Source of the DNA: an uncultured Verrucomicrobiota bacterium | GTDB taxonomy: Bacteria > Verrucomicrobiota > Verrucomicrobiia > Limisphaerales > UBA1319 | Direction of reading: 5' to 3' | NCBI GenBank assembly: GCA_903845125.1 | Contig: CAIMWS010000330.1 | Location: 1 to 40,393, forward strand | Length of the DNA stretch: 40,393 nt | Shown: positions 15,994 through 24,834 of the stretch, in pieces | How positions within the stretch are numbered: the stretch's first letter is position 1 | How the letters are laid out: each line of letters starts with the position of its first letter | Notes under the pieces: model-generated | What the model was told of the DNA's origin: nothing | Seen by the model: only the letters and a program-made list of their open reading frames with translations | Databases searched by the model: none | Program-made: the position numbers and the translations under genes

Positions 15994-16505
15994 AACATCG
16001 ATACAACTAAAGTTCGTTTGAGGTTGTCCAGGGCATACCGGTAGCGGGAGGCGGCGGTATTGGCCGGGATATTCAAAACCTCCGCGATCTGCTCGAAGGT
16101 CAGGCCGCCCCAGATTTTCAGCACCAGCGTTTCCCGCTGGTTGGTGGGCAGGTTATGGAGCGCGTTTTCGATCGCGGCACTTTGTTCACTCGCTTCGCAA
16201 GGGCAGACAAAACAGGCCACCGGCTCGCCCGGCTCAGCCTGGGCTTTGGCTTCCCAAAACTGCCGCCGCTGGTTGCGCCGCCAATGATCCACGGCGATCT
16301 GCTTGACGAACCGGAATAACAGGGTGGAGGGCAGGCCTGGCTGTGCCTCACGGCTCCTCCAATACCGCACAAAGGCCTCCTGCACAATATCTTCCGCCTC
16401 ATTCAAAGCCGGCGCCAGCTGGCGGGCAAACAACAGCAGCCGGGCCCCGAACTCCTGGTATAGGCCCGTCCAATCGTGATTTGATTTTTGCCCGTCGTTT
16501 TCCAT
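15990..16505 (-). CDS. ECF-type RNA polymerase sigma factor
   Basis: A 171-residue sigma-70-family protein with only regions 2 and 4. Region 2 has 'EDIVQEAFVRYWRS' and 'FVKQIAVDHWRRNQRR'; region 4 has 'LPTNQRETLVLKIWGGLTFEQIAEVLNIPANTAASRYRYALDNLKRTL', including the helix-turn-helix. A cysteine cluster 'CFVCPC' lies between the regions, an unusual site that might respond to redox state or metal. It heads a three-gene operon with an anti-sigma-like and a PDZ protein. Upstream, an AT-rich stretch (16540-16567, 'TTTTTATAAAATATT'-like) probably carries the promoter. A self-recognised ECF promoter could not be identified by eye. It is not obviously the client of the RsbW-like kinase 3 kb away, because ECF factors are normally held by their own anti-sigma. 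Confidence 0.9.
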   Translation of the reverse strand: MENDGQKSNHDWTGLYQEFGARLLLFARQLAPALNEAEDIVQEAFVRYWRSREAQPGLPSTLLFRFVKQIAVDHWRRNQRRQFWEAKAQAEPGEPVACFVCPCEASEQSAAIENALHNLPTNQRETLVLKIWGGLTFEQIAEVLNIPANTAASRYRYALDNLKRTLVVSML

Positions 16506-16707
16506 GACTTGCTCTTAATGGTTTAAACGCCAGCCGCCCCCATTTTTGTCTATTTTTATAAAATATTCCCCCCCCGCGGAGGAAGCCTTAAACCGCCGCT
16601 GGCAGTTCCCAGGGAATCCCGCTGCCTGGGCCGCCTGGCCGATCGCTTCCTCCCTGACGCCGCAGACGGGCCGGGGCGGTTTTCCGGAGCATTAAAAAGG
16701 GCTTAAC

Positions 16708-19248
16708 GTGCACCCCGAAAAATGGTGTATTGTGGGGAGCATGAAATTGGTGCGTTTATTGTTGTTTTTGGGCTGGGCCGCCAGTGGGGTGGTTCCCGCC
16801 CGGGGGGCAGCCCGGACTGAGGCGCGGCTGGTATTATCCGCGGAGGCCGTGCAGCCCGGCCAAACGGTCATGGCCGGATTGCGCCTGGCGATGCCGTTCG
16901 GCTGGCATACCTATTGGCAAAATCCCGGGGATACCGGCAGCGCCACCACCCTGGATTGGGCGCTGCCGCCGGGCATTACGGCGGGTCCCCTGCTGTGGCC
17001 GGTGCCCGCCAAGCATGCCGAATTGGGCTTCTTCACCTACATATATGATAATGAGGTGGTGTTGCCGATGGAGTTAACCATCGCAGCCAGCGTGCCGCCG
17101 GGCACGGTGGAACTGGCCGCCAAGGTCTCCTGGCTGGAATGCCAGACGGAGTGTGTGCCCGGCGATGCGGAAGTCAAAGCCAGGCTGACGATCGGTCCCT
17201 CCAATGTGATTTCCCGGGAGGCCCCGCTGGTCACGGCCGCCCTACAGCAGTTGCCCCGCCAAACGGGCGCCCCCCAAGTGGACGTGACGTGGGCCCCCGG
17301 CACCAACCAGGCCGAACGCAAGTTGGTGATGGAATGGGCCGGGGCCGGGACGCCGGAAAAGTGGGATTTCTACCCCCTCAGCGTGGCCGGCGTGGAAATC
17401 GCCGGGAATACCGAACAGACCAATGCCCTGGGCCGTCTGCGGTTGGTGAAAAGCGTCAAGCTCCTGGGCAAGTCCTGGCCAGCGGAAATCCGCGGCGTGC
17501 TGGTGCAGGAGACCAAGCCCCCTTCAGGCTTCCAGGTTTCCCTGAAACCGGCGGATCCGGCCCCTGCCAGACCGCCCGGCGCAGGCCCGGCTGCCGCCCG
17601 GGAAAACCTGGCCCAGCCCGGCCCAGAAACAGCCGCTGAACCGCTGTGGCGCATGGTGCTGTACGCCTTCCTCGGTGGTTTGATCTTGAACATCATGCCG
17701 TGCGTGCTGCCCGTGATCTCGCTTAAGATCCTCGGCTTTGTGAACCAGGCCCGGGAAACCCCCGGCCGGGTGCGCCTGCTGGGCGTGGCTTACCTGGGGG
17801 GGGTGATGGTGTCGTTCCTGGCCATGGCCGGGGCGGTCATCGTGCTCAAGCTGGCAGGCCGGCAGGCAGGCTGGGGCATTCAATTCGGCAATCCCGTGTT
17901 CCTGGTGGGCTTGACCATCCTGGTTACCCTGGTGGCCTTGAACCTGTTCGGACTGTTCGAGGTCACAGCCGGGGGGCGGATCATGAATTCGGCCGGCCAG
18001 GCCGCCGGGCGGGAAGGTTTGCCGGGCGCCTTTTTCAACGGGGTGCTCGCCACCGTGCTGGCCACGCCTTGCACCGCCCCCTACCTGACGGTGGCCATGG
18101 GCTTCGCCTTTGCCCAGTCGCCAGCGGTCATCGCCCTGATGTTTGCCAGCGCGGGCTTCGGCCTGGCCTTGCCCTATGTGGCCTTGAGCTGGCAGCCCGC
18201 CTGGCTGCGGTACCTGCCCAAGCCGGGCCTCTGGATGGAACACTTCAAAGTGGCCATGGGCTTTCCGCTGCTGGCCACCGCCTGCTGGCTGTTCAAATCC
18301 GTCCTGGCCCATTATGGCAGCAACTTCTGGTGGCTGGGATTATTCCTGGTCGTCCTGGCCATGGCGGCGTGGATTTATGGCGTGGGGGTGCAGCGGGGAC
18401 GCAAACACCGCGGACTGGCGGCAGCGGCCGCCCTGGCCCTGGCGCTGGGCGGGTATGTGCTTATCTTGGAAGGCCAACTGCAGTGGCGGCATCCCCCGGC
18501 AGCGGCCAATCCTGGATCCGCCGGTCTGAAAGAGTCCCCGGAAGGCATCGACTGGCAGCCCTGGACGCCGGAGGCCGTCGCCAAAGCGCGGGCGGCAGGG
18601 AAGCCGGTGCTGGTGGACTTCACCGCCGATTGGTGCCTCACCTGCCAGGCCAATAAAAAATACAGCCTCGAAATCCCTTCGGTGCGCGCCAAGCTGGCGG
18701 CCACCCAGGCCACGGCTTTCCTGGCGGATTACACCCGGACGCCTACGAATATCACCGCCGAATTAGCCCGGCATGGCCGTTCCGGCGTACCCATGGTGCT
18801 GGTTTTCCCCAAGGACGCTGGCCAACCGGAGCGGGTGCTGCCGGTATTCCTGACCCCCCAAGTTGTTTTGGAGGCTCTGGAATGGGCGGCGAAGCGACCG
18901 GTCCTTAATTCAAAGTTTGGAGATGCTTCTGAAAAAAGGAATTCGTTGGGGGGTACCAGATTGCACGACCAGCGGCACGGCCAGCGTCCATTGATTCTGC
19001 GGTCCCGTCAGCGTAAGCTCCTCCCGATGCCGATGACTTCGCATCCAATCGCGGAAGAAACCCGCCCCTTGCCAGCCGATGGGGTGGCCGGATTGGTTAA
19101 CCGCATCCGGCTGGCCCGGCACGGTGGGATGGAACCGGAGCTGGACGCCGCCGAATCCCTGGCTCGCGTTGGAGCTTATCGCCCAGTAAATCACTGGTTC
19201 AGGCACCTGAAACGGCGCCCGGGCTATGGGAAGCAATACCTGGACTGA
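16708..19248 (+). CDS. DsbD/ScsB-like thiol-disulfide reductase with an abnormal C-terminal extension
   Basis: An inner-membrane electron carrier that passes reducing power from cytoplasmic thioredoxin to periplasmic thiols. Signal peptide ('LVRLLLFLGWAASGVVPARG'), then an N-terminal periplasmic domain (about residues 40-270, with 'WLECQTECVPGDAEV' near 144). A transmembrane domain (about 315-600) carries the redox cysteines in 'MPCVLPVISLKILGF' (Cys near 332) and 'ATPCTAPYLTVAMGFAF' (Cys near 453). A thioredoxin domain has 'DFTADWCLTCQ' (Cys643, Cys646). The GTG at 16708 has a good Shine-Dalgarno sequence (AAAAAGGG, 6-nt spacer). An ATG at 16741 is the alternative start but has GGGGAG almost touching it. 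The family normally ends near residue 730. Here the frame continues about 115 residues of Arg-rich, unrelated sequence that lies antisense to a possible gene remnant, so the native stop was probably lost. Confidence 0.85.
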   Translation: MHPEKWCIVGSMKLVRLLLFLGWAASGVVPARGAARTEARLVLSAEAVQPGQTVMAGLRLAMPFGWHTYWQNPGDTGSATTLDWALPPGITAGPLLWPVPAKHAELGFFTYIYDNEVVLPMELTIAASVPPGTVELAAKVSWLECQTECVPGDAEVKARLTIGPSNVISREAPLVTAALQQLPRQTGAPQVDVTWAPGTNQAERKLVMEWAGAGTPEKWDFYPLSVAGVEIAGNTEQTNALGRLRLVKSVKLLGKSWPAEIRGVLVQETKPPSGFQVSLKPADPAPARPPGAGPAAARENLAQPGPETAAEPLWRMVLYAFLGGLILNIMPCVLPVISLKILGFVNQARETPGRVRLLGVAYLGGVMVSFLAMAGAVIVLKLAGRQAGWGIQFGNPVFLVGLTILVTLVALNLFGLFEVTAGGRIMNSAGQAAGREGLPGAFFNGVLATVLATPCTAPYLTVAMGFAFAQSPAVIALMFASAGFGLALPYVALSWQPAWLRYLPKPGLWMEHFKVAMGFPLLATACWLFKSVLAHYGSNFWWLGLFLVVLAMAAWIYGVGVQRGRKHRGLAAAAALALALGGYVLILEGQLQWRHPPAAANPGSAGLKESPEGIDWQPWTPEAVAKARAAGKPVLVDFTADWCLTCQANKKYSLEIPSVRAKLAATQATAFLADYTRTPTNITAELARHGRSGVPMVLVFPKDAGQPERVLPVFLTPQVVLEALEWAAKRPVLNSKFGDASEKRNSLGGTRLHDQRHGQRPLILRSRQRKLLPMPMTSHPIAEETRPLPADGVAGLVNRIRLARHGGMEPELDAAESLARVGAYRPVNHWFRHLKRRPGYGKQYLD
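18910..19215 (-). pseudogene. Possible C-terminal gene remnant, antisense to the DsbD tail
   Basis: On the minus strand a 101-residue stretch ending in TGA at 18910 looks more protein-like than the DsbD extension it opposes. It contains segments such as 'PVIYWAISSNASQGFGGVQL', 'GAGFFRDWMRSHRH' and the C-terminus 'TLTGPQNQWTLAVPLVVQSG'. By hand count its third codon positions are somewhat richer in GC than those of the plus-strand frame. I do not recognise the family. No start or upstream portion is present, so if real it is a fragment left by a rearrangement that also removed the DsbD stop. It could equally be an antisense artefact. Confidence 0.3.
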
Positions 19249-19294
19249 GGCCAAAACTCTCCGCGAATGGAAAACGACTTGTGTGCAGGAAACC

Positions 19295-19780
19295 ATGGAA
19301 ACCAGCCTGGTGATCATTAAACCTTCCTCCATCCAAGGTTCGGGTGGATTTGCCAGCTGCTTTATCCCAAAAGGCAGGCAAGTCATCGAGTATGTGGGAA
19401 GGAAGGTCACGAAGGCGGAATCCCTGGCCCAATGCGAAATCAACAACGAATACCTCTTCTGCCTGGATGAACACCATGACCTGGACGGAAACGTGGACTG
19501 GAACCCGGCCCGGTTCATCAACCATAGCTGCTCGCCCAACTGTGAGGCCGAGTGTGCTGACGGCCGCATCTGGATCCTCGCCCTGCGGGACATCCAGCCC
19601 GGGGAGGAACTGACTTTTAATTACGGCTACGACTTGGTGGACTATCAGGAACATCCCTGCCGCTGTGGGGCGCCCCATTGTGTCGGATACATCGTGGCGG
19701 AGGAATTTTTTCCTGAACTTCGACGGCGGTTCGATCGCTCGGCGGGTGCGGAAACCAACGGATCGGAAACCGGCGGATAA
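19295..19780 (+). CDS. SET-domain protein lysine methyltransferase
   Basis: A 161-residue, one-domain protein. Hallmarks of the SET fold in order: 'SSIQGSGGFASCFIPKGRQVIEYVG' (N-SET, AdoMet side), 'NEYLFCLD', the pseudoknot 'ARFINHSCSPNCEAEC' (NHSCxPN), 'GEELTFNYGYD' with the catalytic-region Tyr, and a post-SET cysteine triad in 'CRCGAPHCVGYI' that with a pseudoknot Cys would bind zinc. The ATG at 19295 has AGGA four nucleotides before it and begins right at the domain; earlier in-frame starts overlap the DsbD tail. SET enzymes methylate lysines on proteins. Bacterial ones, known for example in chlamydiae, act on histone-like or other chromosomal proteins, and the target here is unknown. It follows the DsbD frame on the same strand and has no evident operon partner. 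Confidence 0.88.
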   Translation: METSLVIIKPSSIQGSGGFASCFIPKGRQVIEYVGRKVTKAESLAQCEINNEYLFCLDEHHDLDGNVDWNPARFINHSCSPNCEAECADGRIWILALRDIQPGEELTFNYGYDLVDYQEHPCRCGAPHCVGYIVAEEFFPELRRRFDRSAGAETNGSETGG

Positions 19781-20044
19781 CTCCGGCCGGTAAATGATCA
19801 ACCACCCAGGCTGGCTTGCACGTCGCGCGCGCCGTCAATTATTGGCACGATTTCCAGCCGGATCCCCTCAATCCAACCGATGATCCGCATGGGCGAACGG
19901 GCCGGAGACGCAGGGGATTGGTTCCCCGGCCGCCGGCTCACCGCGGCGGCCAACCGGCAGCCACAGCAAATCAACACCGGGCCAGGCTTTGCCGCCCATT
20001 GTGCTTGGCAGTGGTGGGGAGGTTTGGTATCCACGTGGCCGAGC

Positions 20045-21808
20045 ATGAAAATGATTATTATTGCCGTTGCCGCCGCCGGGCTGGCGGCGCTGCCGGCCGC
20101 CGATGTGCGCGCGGAATCGGAGGAGGCCAGGCTGCACGCCTTTTTCACGAATTACCTGGAGCAAAGTTTTATCCGGCGCCCACTGGACGCCACCCGGTTG
20201 GGAGACCACCGGTTTGATCACCTGCTGGATGACCTGGCGCCCGAGCGCCGGCAGGAGTGGGATCGGTTCACCCGGGAAACCCTGGAAAAGCTGCCCAAGG
20301 AGGTGGCGGCGGCGCGGCTGACGCCGGAGGGGAAATTGGATTGCGCCATTTTCGAGCACGAGCTGCGGAAATCGCTCTGGCTGGCGGAGAACACCCGGCC
20401 CTTCGAGCACGATCCGCGGGTTTACAACGAGTATATCAACGACAGCGTCTACCTGCTGCTCACGCAGTCGACGCTGCCCCGGGAAACCAATATCGCCAAC
20501 GCCATCGCGCGCGTCCGGCTGGTGCCCCGGGTGGTGGCGGCCGCCCGGGCCAGCCTGGATAATCCCCCCCGGGTGGTCACGGAGACGGCGATCCGCCAGA
20601 ACCGGGGATCGCTCGCGTTTTACGAGCGGGACTTGCTCGACCTGGTGGGGGAGACACCGCAAAAAGCCGCGCTGCAGACGGCGGCCGCGGCGGCCGCGGC
20701 GAGCCTCAAGGAATACCAGGAGTTCCTGGAAAAAGATCTCCTGCCCCGGGCGCAAGGCGAGTGGCGCATTGGCCCGGAGAAATTCGCCCGCAAGCTGGAG
20801 TGGGAGCTCGACTCGGGCCGGACGGCGGCGGAGCTGCTGGCGGATGCCGAGGGGGAGTTCACCCGGGTGGTAAATGACATGTATGTGATCGCCCGCCAGC
20901 TCTGGAGCCGTTATCACGCCGGGAAGGCGCTGCCACCGGACGACCCAGCCGGGCGGCAGGAAACCATCCGGCTGGTGCTGCGGCAGGTGGCCCAGGACCA
21001 CGGCGAAGCGCAAAACGTGTTCCGGGACGCCCGGGCCACGGTGGCCGGGATCAAGCAATTCATCGCCACCGGGGACATTCTGCGCTTGCCGGACCCGGAC
21101 CGCTGCCAGGTCATCGAGATGCCGGAGTTCCAACGCGGCAACTCGACCGCCTATCTGAATTCCGCGCCGCCGCTGGATCCCCGGGCGGACAGCATCTACG
21201 CGGTGAGCCCGCCGCCGCAGGATTGGGACGCGGCGCGGGTGCGGAGCTACCTGGAGGAATACAACCGCCACATGCTGCAGATCCTCACCATCCACGAAGC
21301 CTATCCTGGCCATTACGTGCAGCTGGAGTACGCGAACCGCAACCCGTCACCCATCCGCAAGATCCTGCAATCGGGTGTGTTCATCGAAGGCTGGGCCGTT
21401 TACACGGAGCAGATGATGCTGGACCAGGGTTACGGCGGCGGGGATCTGCCGCTGCGCCTGACGCAGCTGAAATTCTACCTCCGGGCAGTGGCCAACGCCA
21501 TCCTCGACCACCACCTGCACTGCCGCGCCATGACCGATGAACAGGCCATGGACCTGCTGGTGAACCGCTCCTTCCAGGCGGAAGGGGAGGCGCGGCTCAA
21601 AGTCATCCGCGCCAAGCAGGGTTCCTGCCAGCTCTCCACTTATTTCGCCGGGCGCATGGCCCATTACCGGCTGCGCCAGCAGATCGAGCGGGAGCTGGGC
21701 GACCGGTTCGACCTCGGCCGCTACCACGAAGCCGTGCTGGCCCACGGCTCAGTGCCGGTCAAATTCCTGCCGGAATTGGTCCGGCAACGGCTGCAGCGGG
21801 ACCGTTGA
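20045..21808 (+). CDS. Exported DUF885 metallopeptidase-like protein
   Basis: A 587-residue protein from the ATG at 20045, chosen because it starts a signal peptide ('MKMIIIAVAAAGLAALPAADVRA'); the longer frame upstream is not signal-like. The body is DUF885. It carries the putative zinc motif 'HEAYPGHYVQLEY' (His417-Glu418, His423), with a downstream Glu in 'FIEGWAVYTEQMML' (Glu448) and the C-terminal 'GSCQLSTYFAGRMAHYRLRQ'. The N-terminal half is helical and acidic. Homologues are predicted peptidases related to M2/M3/M32 helical metalloproteases, with few tested members. It lies 38 bp upstream of a POT-family peptide transporter on the same strand. Degradation of oligopeptides outside the cytoplasmic membrane followed by uptake of di/tripeptides is a plausible joint function. 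Confidence 0.85.
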   Translation: MKMIIIAVAAAGLAALPAADVRAESEEARLHAFFTNYLEQSFIRRPLDATRLGDHRFDHLLDDLAPERRQEWDRFTRETLEKLPKEVAAARLTPEGKLDCAIFEHELRKSLWLAENTRPFEHDPRVYNEYINDSVYLLLTQSTLPRETNIANAIARVRLVPRVVAAARASLDNPPRVVTETAIRQNRGSLAFYERDLLDLVGETPQKAALQTAAAAAAASLKEYQEFLEKDLLPRAQGEWRIGPEKFARKLEWELDSGRTAAELLADAEGEFTRVVNDMYVIARQLWSRYHAGKALPPDDPAGRQETIRLVLRQVAQDHGEAQNVFRDARATVAGIKQFIATGDILRLPDPDRCQVIEMPEFQRGNSTAYLNSAPPLDPRADSIYAVSPPPQDWDAARVRSYLEEYNRHMLQILTIHEAYPGHYVQLEYANRNPSPIRKILQSGVFIEGWAVYTEQMMLDQGYGGGDLPLRLTQLKFYLRAVANAILDHHLHCRAMTDEQAMDLLVNRSFQAEGEARLKVIRAKQGSCQLSTYFAGRMAHYRLRQQIERELGDRFDLGRYHEAVLAHGSVPVKFLPELVRQRLQRDR

Positions 21809-21846
21809 AACACCCTGGTTTAACCACCCTTTACTCCATTATACCC

Positions 21847-23325
21847 ATGGCACAAGAAATCCAGGCGGCGCCGGAGCGGCACCCGCGCGGGCTTTACACG
21901 CTGTTCCTCACCGAAATGTGGGAGCGGTGCAGCTATTACGGCAACCGGGGCCTGCTGATCCTCTTCATGACGGCCGCGATGGCCAAGGGCGGGCTGGGCA
22001 TGACCGACAAGGAGGCGGCGGCCATCTACGGGCTGTATACCGCCGGGGTTTACCTGGCGGCCCTGCCGGGCGGCTGGGTGGCGGACCGCCTGCTGGGCGC
22101 CCAGCGGTCGGTCTGGCTGGGCGGTTTGCTGATCATCGCGGGCCAGTTCACCCTGGCGTGGCCAAGCCTGCCGACGTTTTACCTGGGGCTCGGCCTGCTG
22201 GTGATGGGCACGGGCCTGCTCAAGCCCAACATCAGCACCATGGTGGGCCAGCTGTATCCCGAGGGCGGCGCGCGCCGGGATGCGGGTTTCACCTTGTTTT
22301 ACATGGGGATCAACCTGGGGGCGGCGATCGGGCCGCTGGTCTGCAGCACCCTGGGCGAGAAATTCAGCTGGCGCTACGGCTTTCTGGGCGCCGGCGCCGG
22401 GATGATCCTGGGGCTGATCCAGTTCGGCCTCACCTCCCACCACCTGGGCTTGGCGGGCAAAAAGCCCGGGCACGGCGGGCAGGTCAGCCCCCGGGATGTC
22501 CGCCTTCTCCTCGGCGCCCTGGTGGTGGTGGCGGCGGTCGTGGGTTTGGCGCTGGCCGGCGTGCTCAAGATCAACCCGCTGCGGCTGGCGGAAGGCGCCA
22601 CCAAAGTCATCGTGGCCATCGCGGTCGCCTATTTTACCGGGCTGTTTTTATTCCTGAAACTGGACCGCACCGAGAAGATGCGCCTGGGCGTGGTGGTGAT
22701 CCTGTTCGCCTCCTCCGCCATGTTCTGGTCCGGCTTCGAGCAGGCTGGCTCGTCGTTGAACCTGTTCGCCGACCGTTACACGAACCGGGTGCTGGGCTTC
22801 CTGAAGTATGAAATCCCCGCCGGTTGGTTCCAATCGGTCAATCCCTCGTTCATCATCCTGCTGGCGCCGGTGGTGGCCGCGGTCTGGATCCGCCTGGAGC
22901 GGCGGGGGCTCAACCCCTCCCTGCCGGTGAAATTCGCCTTGGGCCTGTTCCTGCTGGCGGGTGGGTTCCTGGTGATGGCGGTGGCCGCCACCAGCGTCGC
23001 TGCCGGGGTGAAAGTCCTGCCGCCGTGGCTGATCGTCACCTACCTTCTCCACTCGCTGGGCGAGCTGTGCCTGAGCCCCGTGGGCCTGAGCTCCATCACC
23101 AAGCTGGCGCCCCAGCGCCTGGTGGGGCAGATGATGGGCCTATGGTTCCTGGCCACCTCCTTCGGCAACCTCATCGCCGGCCTGATGGCCGGAAATTTCA
23201 GCGCCGACGCCGTGGACCAAATGCCCGCGCTGTTCCGCCAGATTGTTATGACGGCGGTCATCACCGGCACCGTCATGCTCATCCTGGCCCGGCCCATCAA
23301 ACGGATGCTCACCGGGGTGAAATAG
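21847..23325 (+). CDS. POT/PTR-family proton-dependent oligopeptide transporter
   Basis: A 492-residue major-facilitator protein with about 12-14 transmembrane segments. The POT signatures are present: 'FLTEMWERCSYYGNRGLLILFM' in helix 1 (the ExxER-type motif is EMWER), 'GGWVADRLLGAQRSVWLGG' and 'GTGLLKPNISTMVGQLYPEG....RDAGFTLFYMGINLGAAIGPLV' (PTR2 signature). Later helices include 'SAMFWSGFEQAGSSLNLFADRYT' and 'LGELCLSPVGLSSITKLAP'. The family imports di- and tripeptides with protons. The ATG at 21847 is preferred over an in-frame TTG that overlaps the DUF885 stop. It is convergent with tyrS, separated by 104 bp of GC-rich sequence that could form hairpins but has no U-tract. Confidence 0.92.
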   Translation: MAQEIQAAPERHPRGLYTLFLTEMWERCSYYGNRGLLILFMTAAMAKGGLGMTDKEAAAIYGLYTAGVYLAALPGGWVADRLLGAQRSVWLGGLLIIAGQFTLAWPSLPTFYLGLGLLVMGTGLLKPNISTMVGQLYPEGGARRDAGFTLFYMGINLGAAIGPLVCSTLGEKFSWRYGFLGAGAGMILGLIQFGLTSHHLGLAGKKPGHGGQVSPRDVRLLLGALVVVAAVVGLALAGVLKINPLRLAEGATKVIVAIAVAYFTGLFLFLKLDRTEKMRLGVVVILFASSAMFWSGFEQAGSSLNLFADRYTNRVLGFLKYEIPAGWFQSVNPSFIILLAPVVAAVWIRLERRGLNPSLPVKFALGLFLLAGGFLVMAVAATSVAAGVKVLPPWLIVTYLLHSLGELCLSPVGLSSITKLAPQRLVGQMMGLWFLATSFGNLIAGLMAGNFSADAVDQMPALFRQIVMTAVITGTVMLILARPIKRMLTGVK

Positions 23326-23429
23326 CCCCCGGGCCGGCGGCGGATCGGGGTGCCGGACCAACGTGCCCGGCGCCGCCCACAGCGCCGCGGACCCGACGGC
23401 GGGCACAGCCGCTGGCGCTGCGGAGGATC

Positions 23430-24710
23430 TCAAGCGCCGGTGATCACGGCGTAGTTCTTCCGGCCTTTGCGCAGGAGCAGGTATTTGCCGAAGAGCAGAT
23501 CCTGGGCCGTGATCAGGCGCTGGGGATTGCCCTCGCGGTTGTTGTTCAGGTAGATGCCGCCGCCTTCGATATCCTTGCGGGCCTGGCCCTTGGAGGGGCA
23601 CAAGCCGGCCTGGAGCAGCAGCTCCAACAGGCTGGTGGTCCCGCCCTGGAGCCGGGCCAGCTCGAACGACTGGTTGGGGGCTTCCTTGACCACCTCGTTG
23701 AACACGGTTTCGGGGATGCCTTCCAGGCTGCCGCCGAAGAGAATTTCGCTGGCGCGGATCACGTCCGCCACCGCCGCCTCCCCGTGGATCATGGTGGTCA
23801 TGGCCCGGGCCAGCGCCCGGTGGGCGATGCGCGCCTCCGGCTTCGGGTTGTGCTCCTGTTCCAGCGCCGAGATCTCCTCCTGGGAGAGGAAGGTGAAATA
23901 CTTCAGGAACCGGATCACATCCTGGTCGCCGGTGTTGATCCAGAACTGGTAGAACCGGTACGGGCTGGTTTTGGCGGCGTCGAGCCAGATGGCGCCCCCG
24001 AGGCTCTTGCCGAACTTGGTGCCGTCGGAATTGGTGATGAGCGGGAGGGTGAGGCCGAAGGCCGCCCGGCCGAGCTTTTTGCGGCAGAGATCGATGCCGG
24101 CGGTGATGTTGCCCCACTGGTCGCTGCCGCCAATCTGCAGCACGCAGTCATAGGCCTGGCACTGGTGGTAAAAGTCAAAGGCCTGCAGCAGCATGTAGCT
24201 GAACTCGGTATAGCTGATGCCGGTGTCCCGGTCTTCCATGCGGGCGCGCACGCTTTCCTTGCCCATCATCACGTTCACGCTGAAATGCTTGCCCACATCG
24301 CGCAGGAAATCGAGGAAGCTGACGGGGGCGGTCCAATCGGCGTTGTCGAGCAGGCGGGCGGGATTGACCGGGGTGTCGAAGTCGAGCAGCAGGCGGAGCT
24401 GTTCCTTGACCTTGGAAATGTTGTGGTTGAGCACCTCGCGGGTGAGCAACTGGCGCTCGGAGGAGCGGCCGCTGGGATCGCCAATCAGCCCCGTGGCCCC
24501 GCCGGCCAGAGCGATGGGCCGGTGGCCGAAGAGCTGAAAGCGGCGCAGCGTGAGCAGCGGCACCAGGTTGCCCACGTGCAGGCTGTCGGCGGTGGGGTCG
24601 AAGCCGCAATACAAGGTCGTGGACGCGGCGTTGAGCCGCTCCAGCAAACCGGCTTTGTCTGTGCAATCGGCCAGCAATCCCCGCCATTCCAGATCTTCAA
24701 TGATATTCAT
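23430..24710 (-). CDS. tyrS: Tyrosyl-tRNA synthetase
   Basis: A 426-residue class I aminoacyl-tRNA synthetase that charges tRNA-Tyr. The N-terminal catalytic core has 'STTLYCGFDPTADSLHVGNLVPL' (the HIGH equivalent is HVGN), 'GGATGLIGDPSGRSSERQLL', the tyrosine-pocket segment 'YTEFSYMLLQAFDFYHQ' and 'IGGSDQWGNITAGIDL'. 'GTKFGKSLGGAIWLD' supplies the KMSKS-like loop (KFGKS). The C-terminal S4-like RNA-binding domain is at about residues 360-426 ('GLCPSKGQARKDIEGGGIYLNN'). Length and order match bacterial TyrRS of the TyrS type. It is a single-gene unit divergent from the DUF255 gene. No T-box or other leader is evident, although the 259-bp divergent region could hold one. Confidence 0.96.
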   Translation of the reverse strand: MNIIEDLEWRGLLADCTDKAGLLERLNAASTTLYCGFDPTADSLHVGNLVPLLTLRRFQLFGHRPIALAGGATGLIGDPSGRSSERQLLTREVLNHNISKVKEQLRLLLDFDTPVNPARLLDNADWTAPVSFLDFLRDVGKHFSVNVMMGKESVRARMEDRDTGISYTEFSYMLLQAFDFYHQCQAYDCVLQIGGSDQWGNITAGIDLCRKKLGRAAFGLTLPLITNSDGTKFGKSLGGAIWLDAAKTSPYRFYQFWINTGDQDVIRFLKYFTFLSQEEISALEQEHNPKPEARIAHRALARAMTTMIHGEAAVADVIRASEILFGGSLEGIPETVFNEVVKEAPNQSFELARLQGGTTSLLELLLQAGLCPSKGQARKDIEGGGIYLNNNREGNPQRLITAQDLLFGKYLLLRKGRKNYAVITGA

Positions 24711-24834
24711 CCGGCCCGCATGTTAGCACGCGCACCCCGCCCCAACTCAAGGGGAAATTGGCGGAAGCGGGGGGGGCGTGAGCCCACGACGGGCAGCCTC
24801 CCAGCCTTGGGGCCGGGTGGTGGCTGGCCCGCGT

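Noticed and set aside
15990..16505. The ECF sigma factor as the client of the RsbW-like kinase
   Set aside because: It overlaps its own membrane anti-sigma-like gene, lies behind two terminators and in a separate unit, and ECF factors are not usual clients of RsbW-type kinases.
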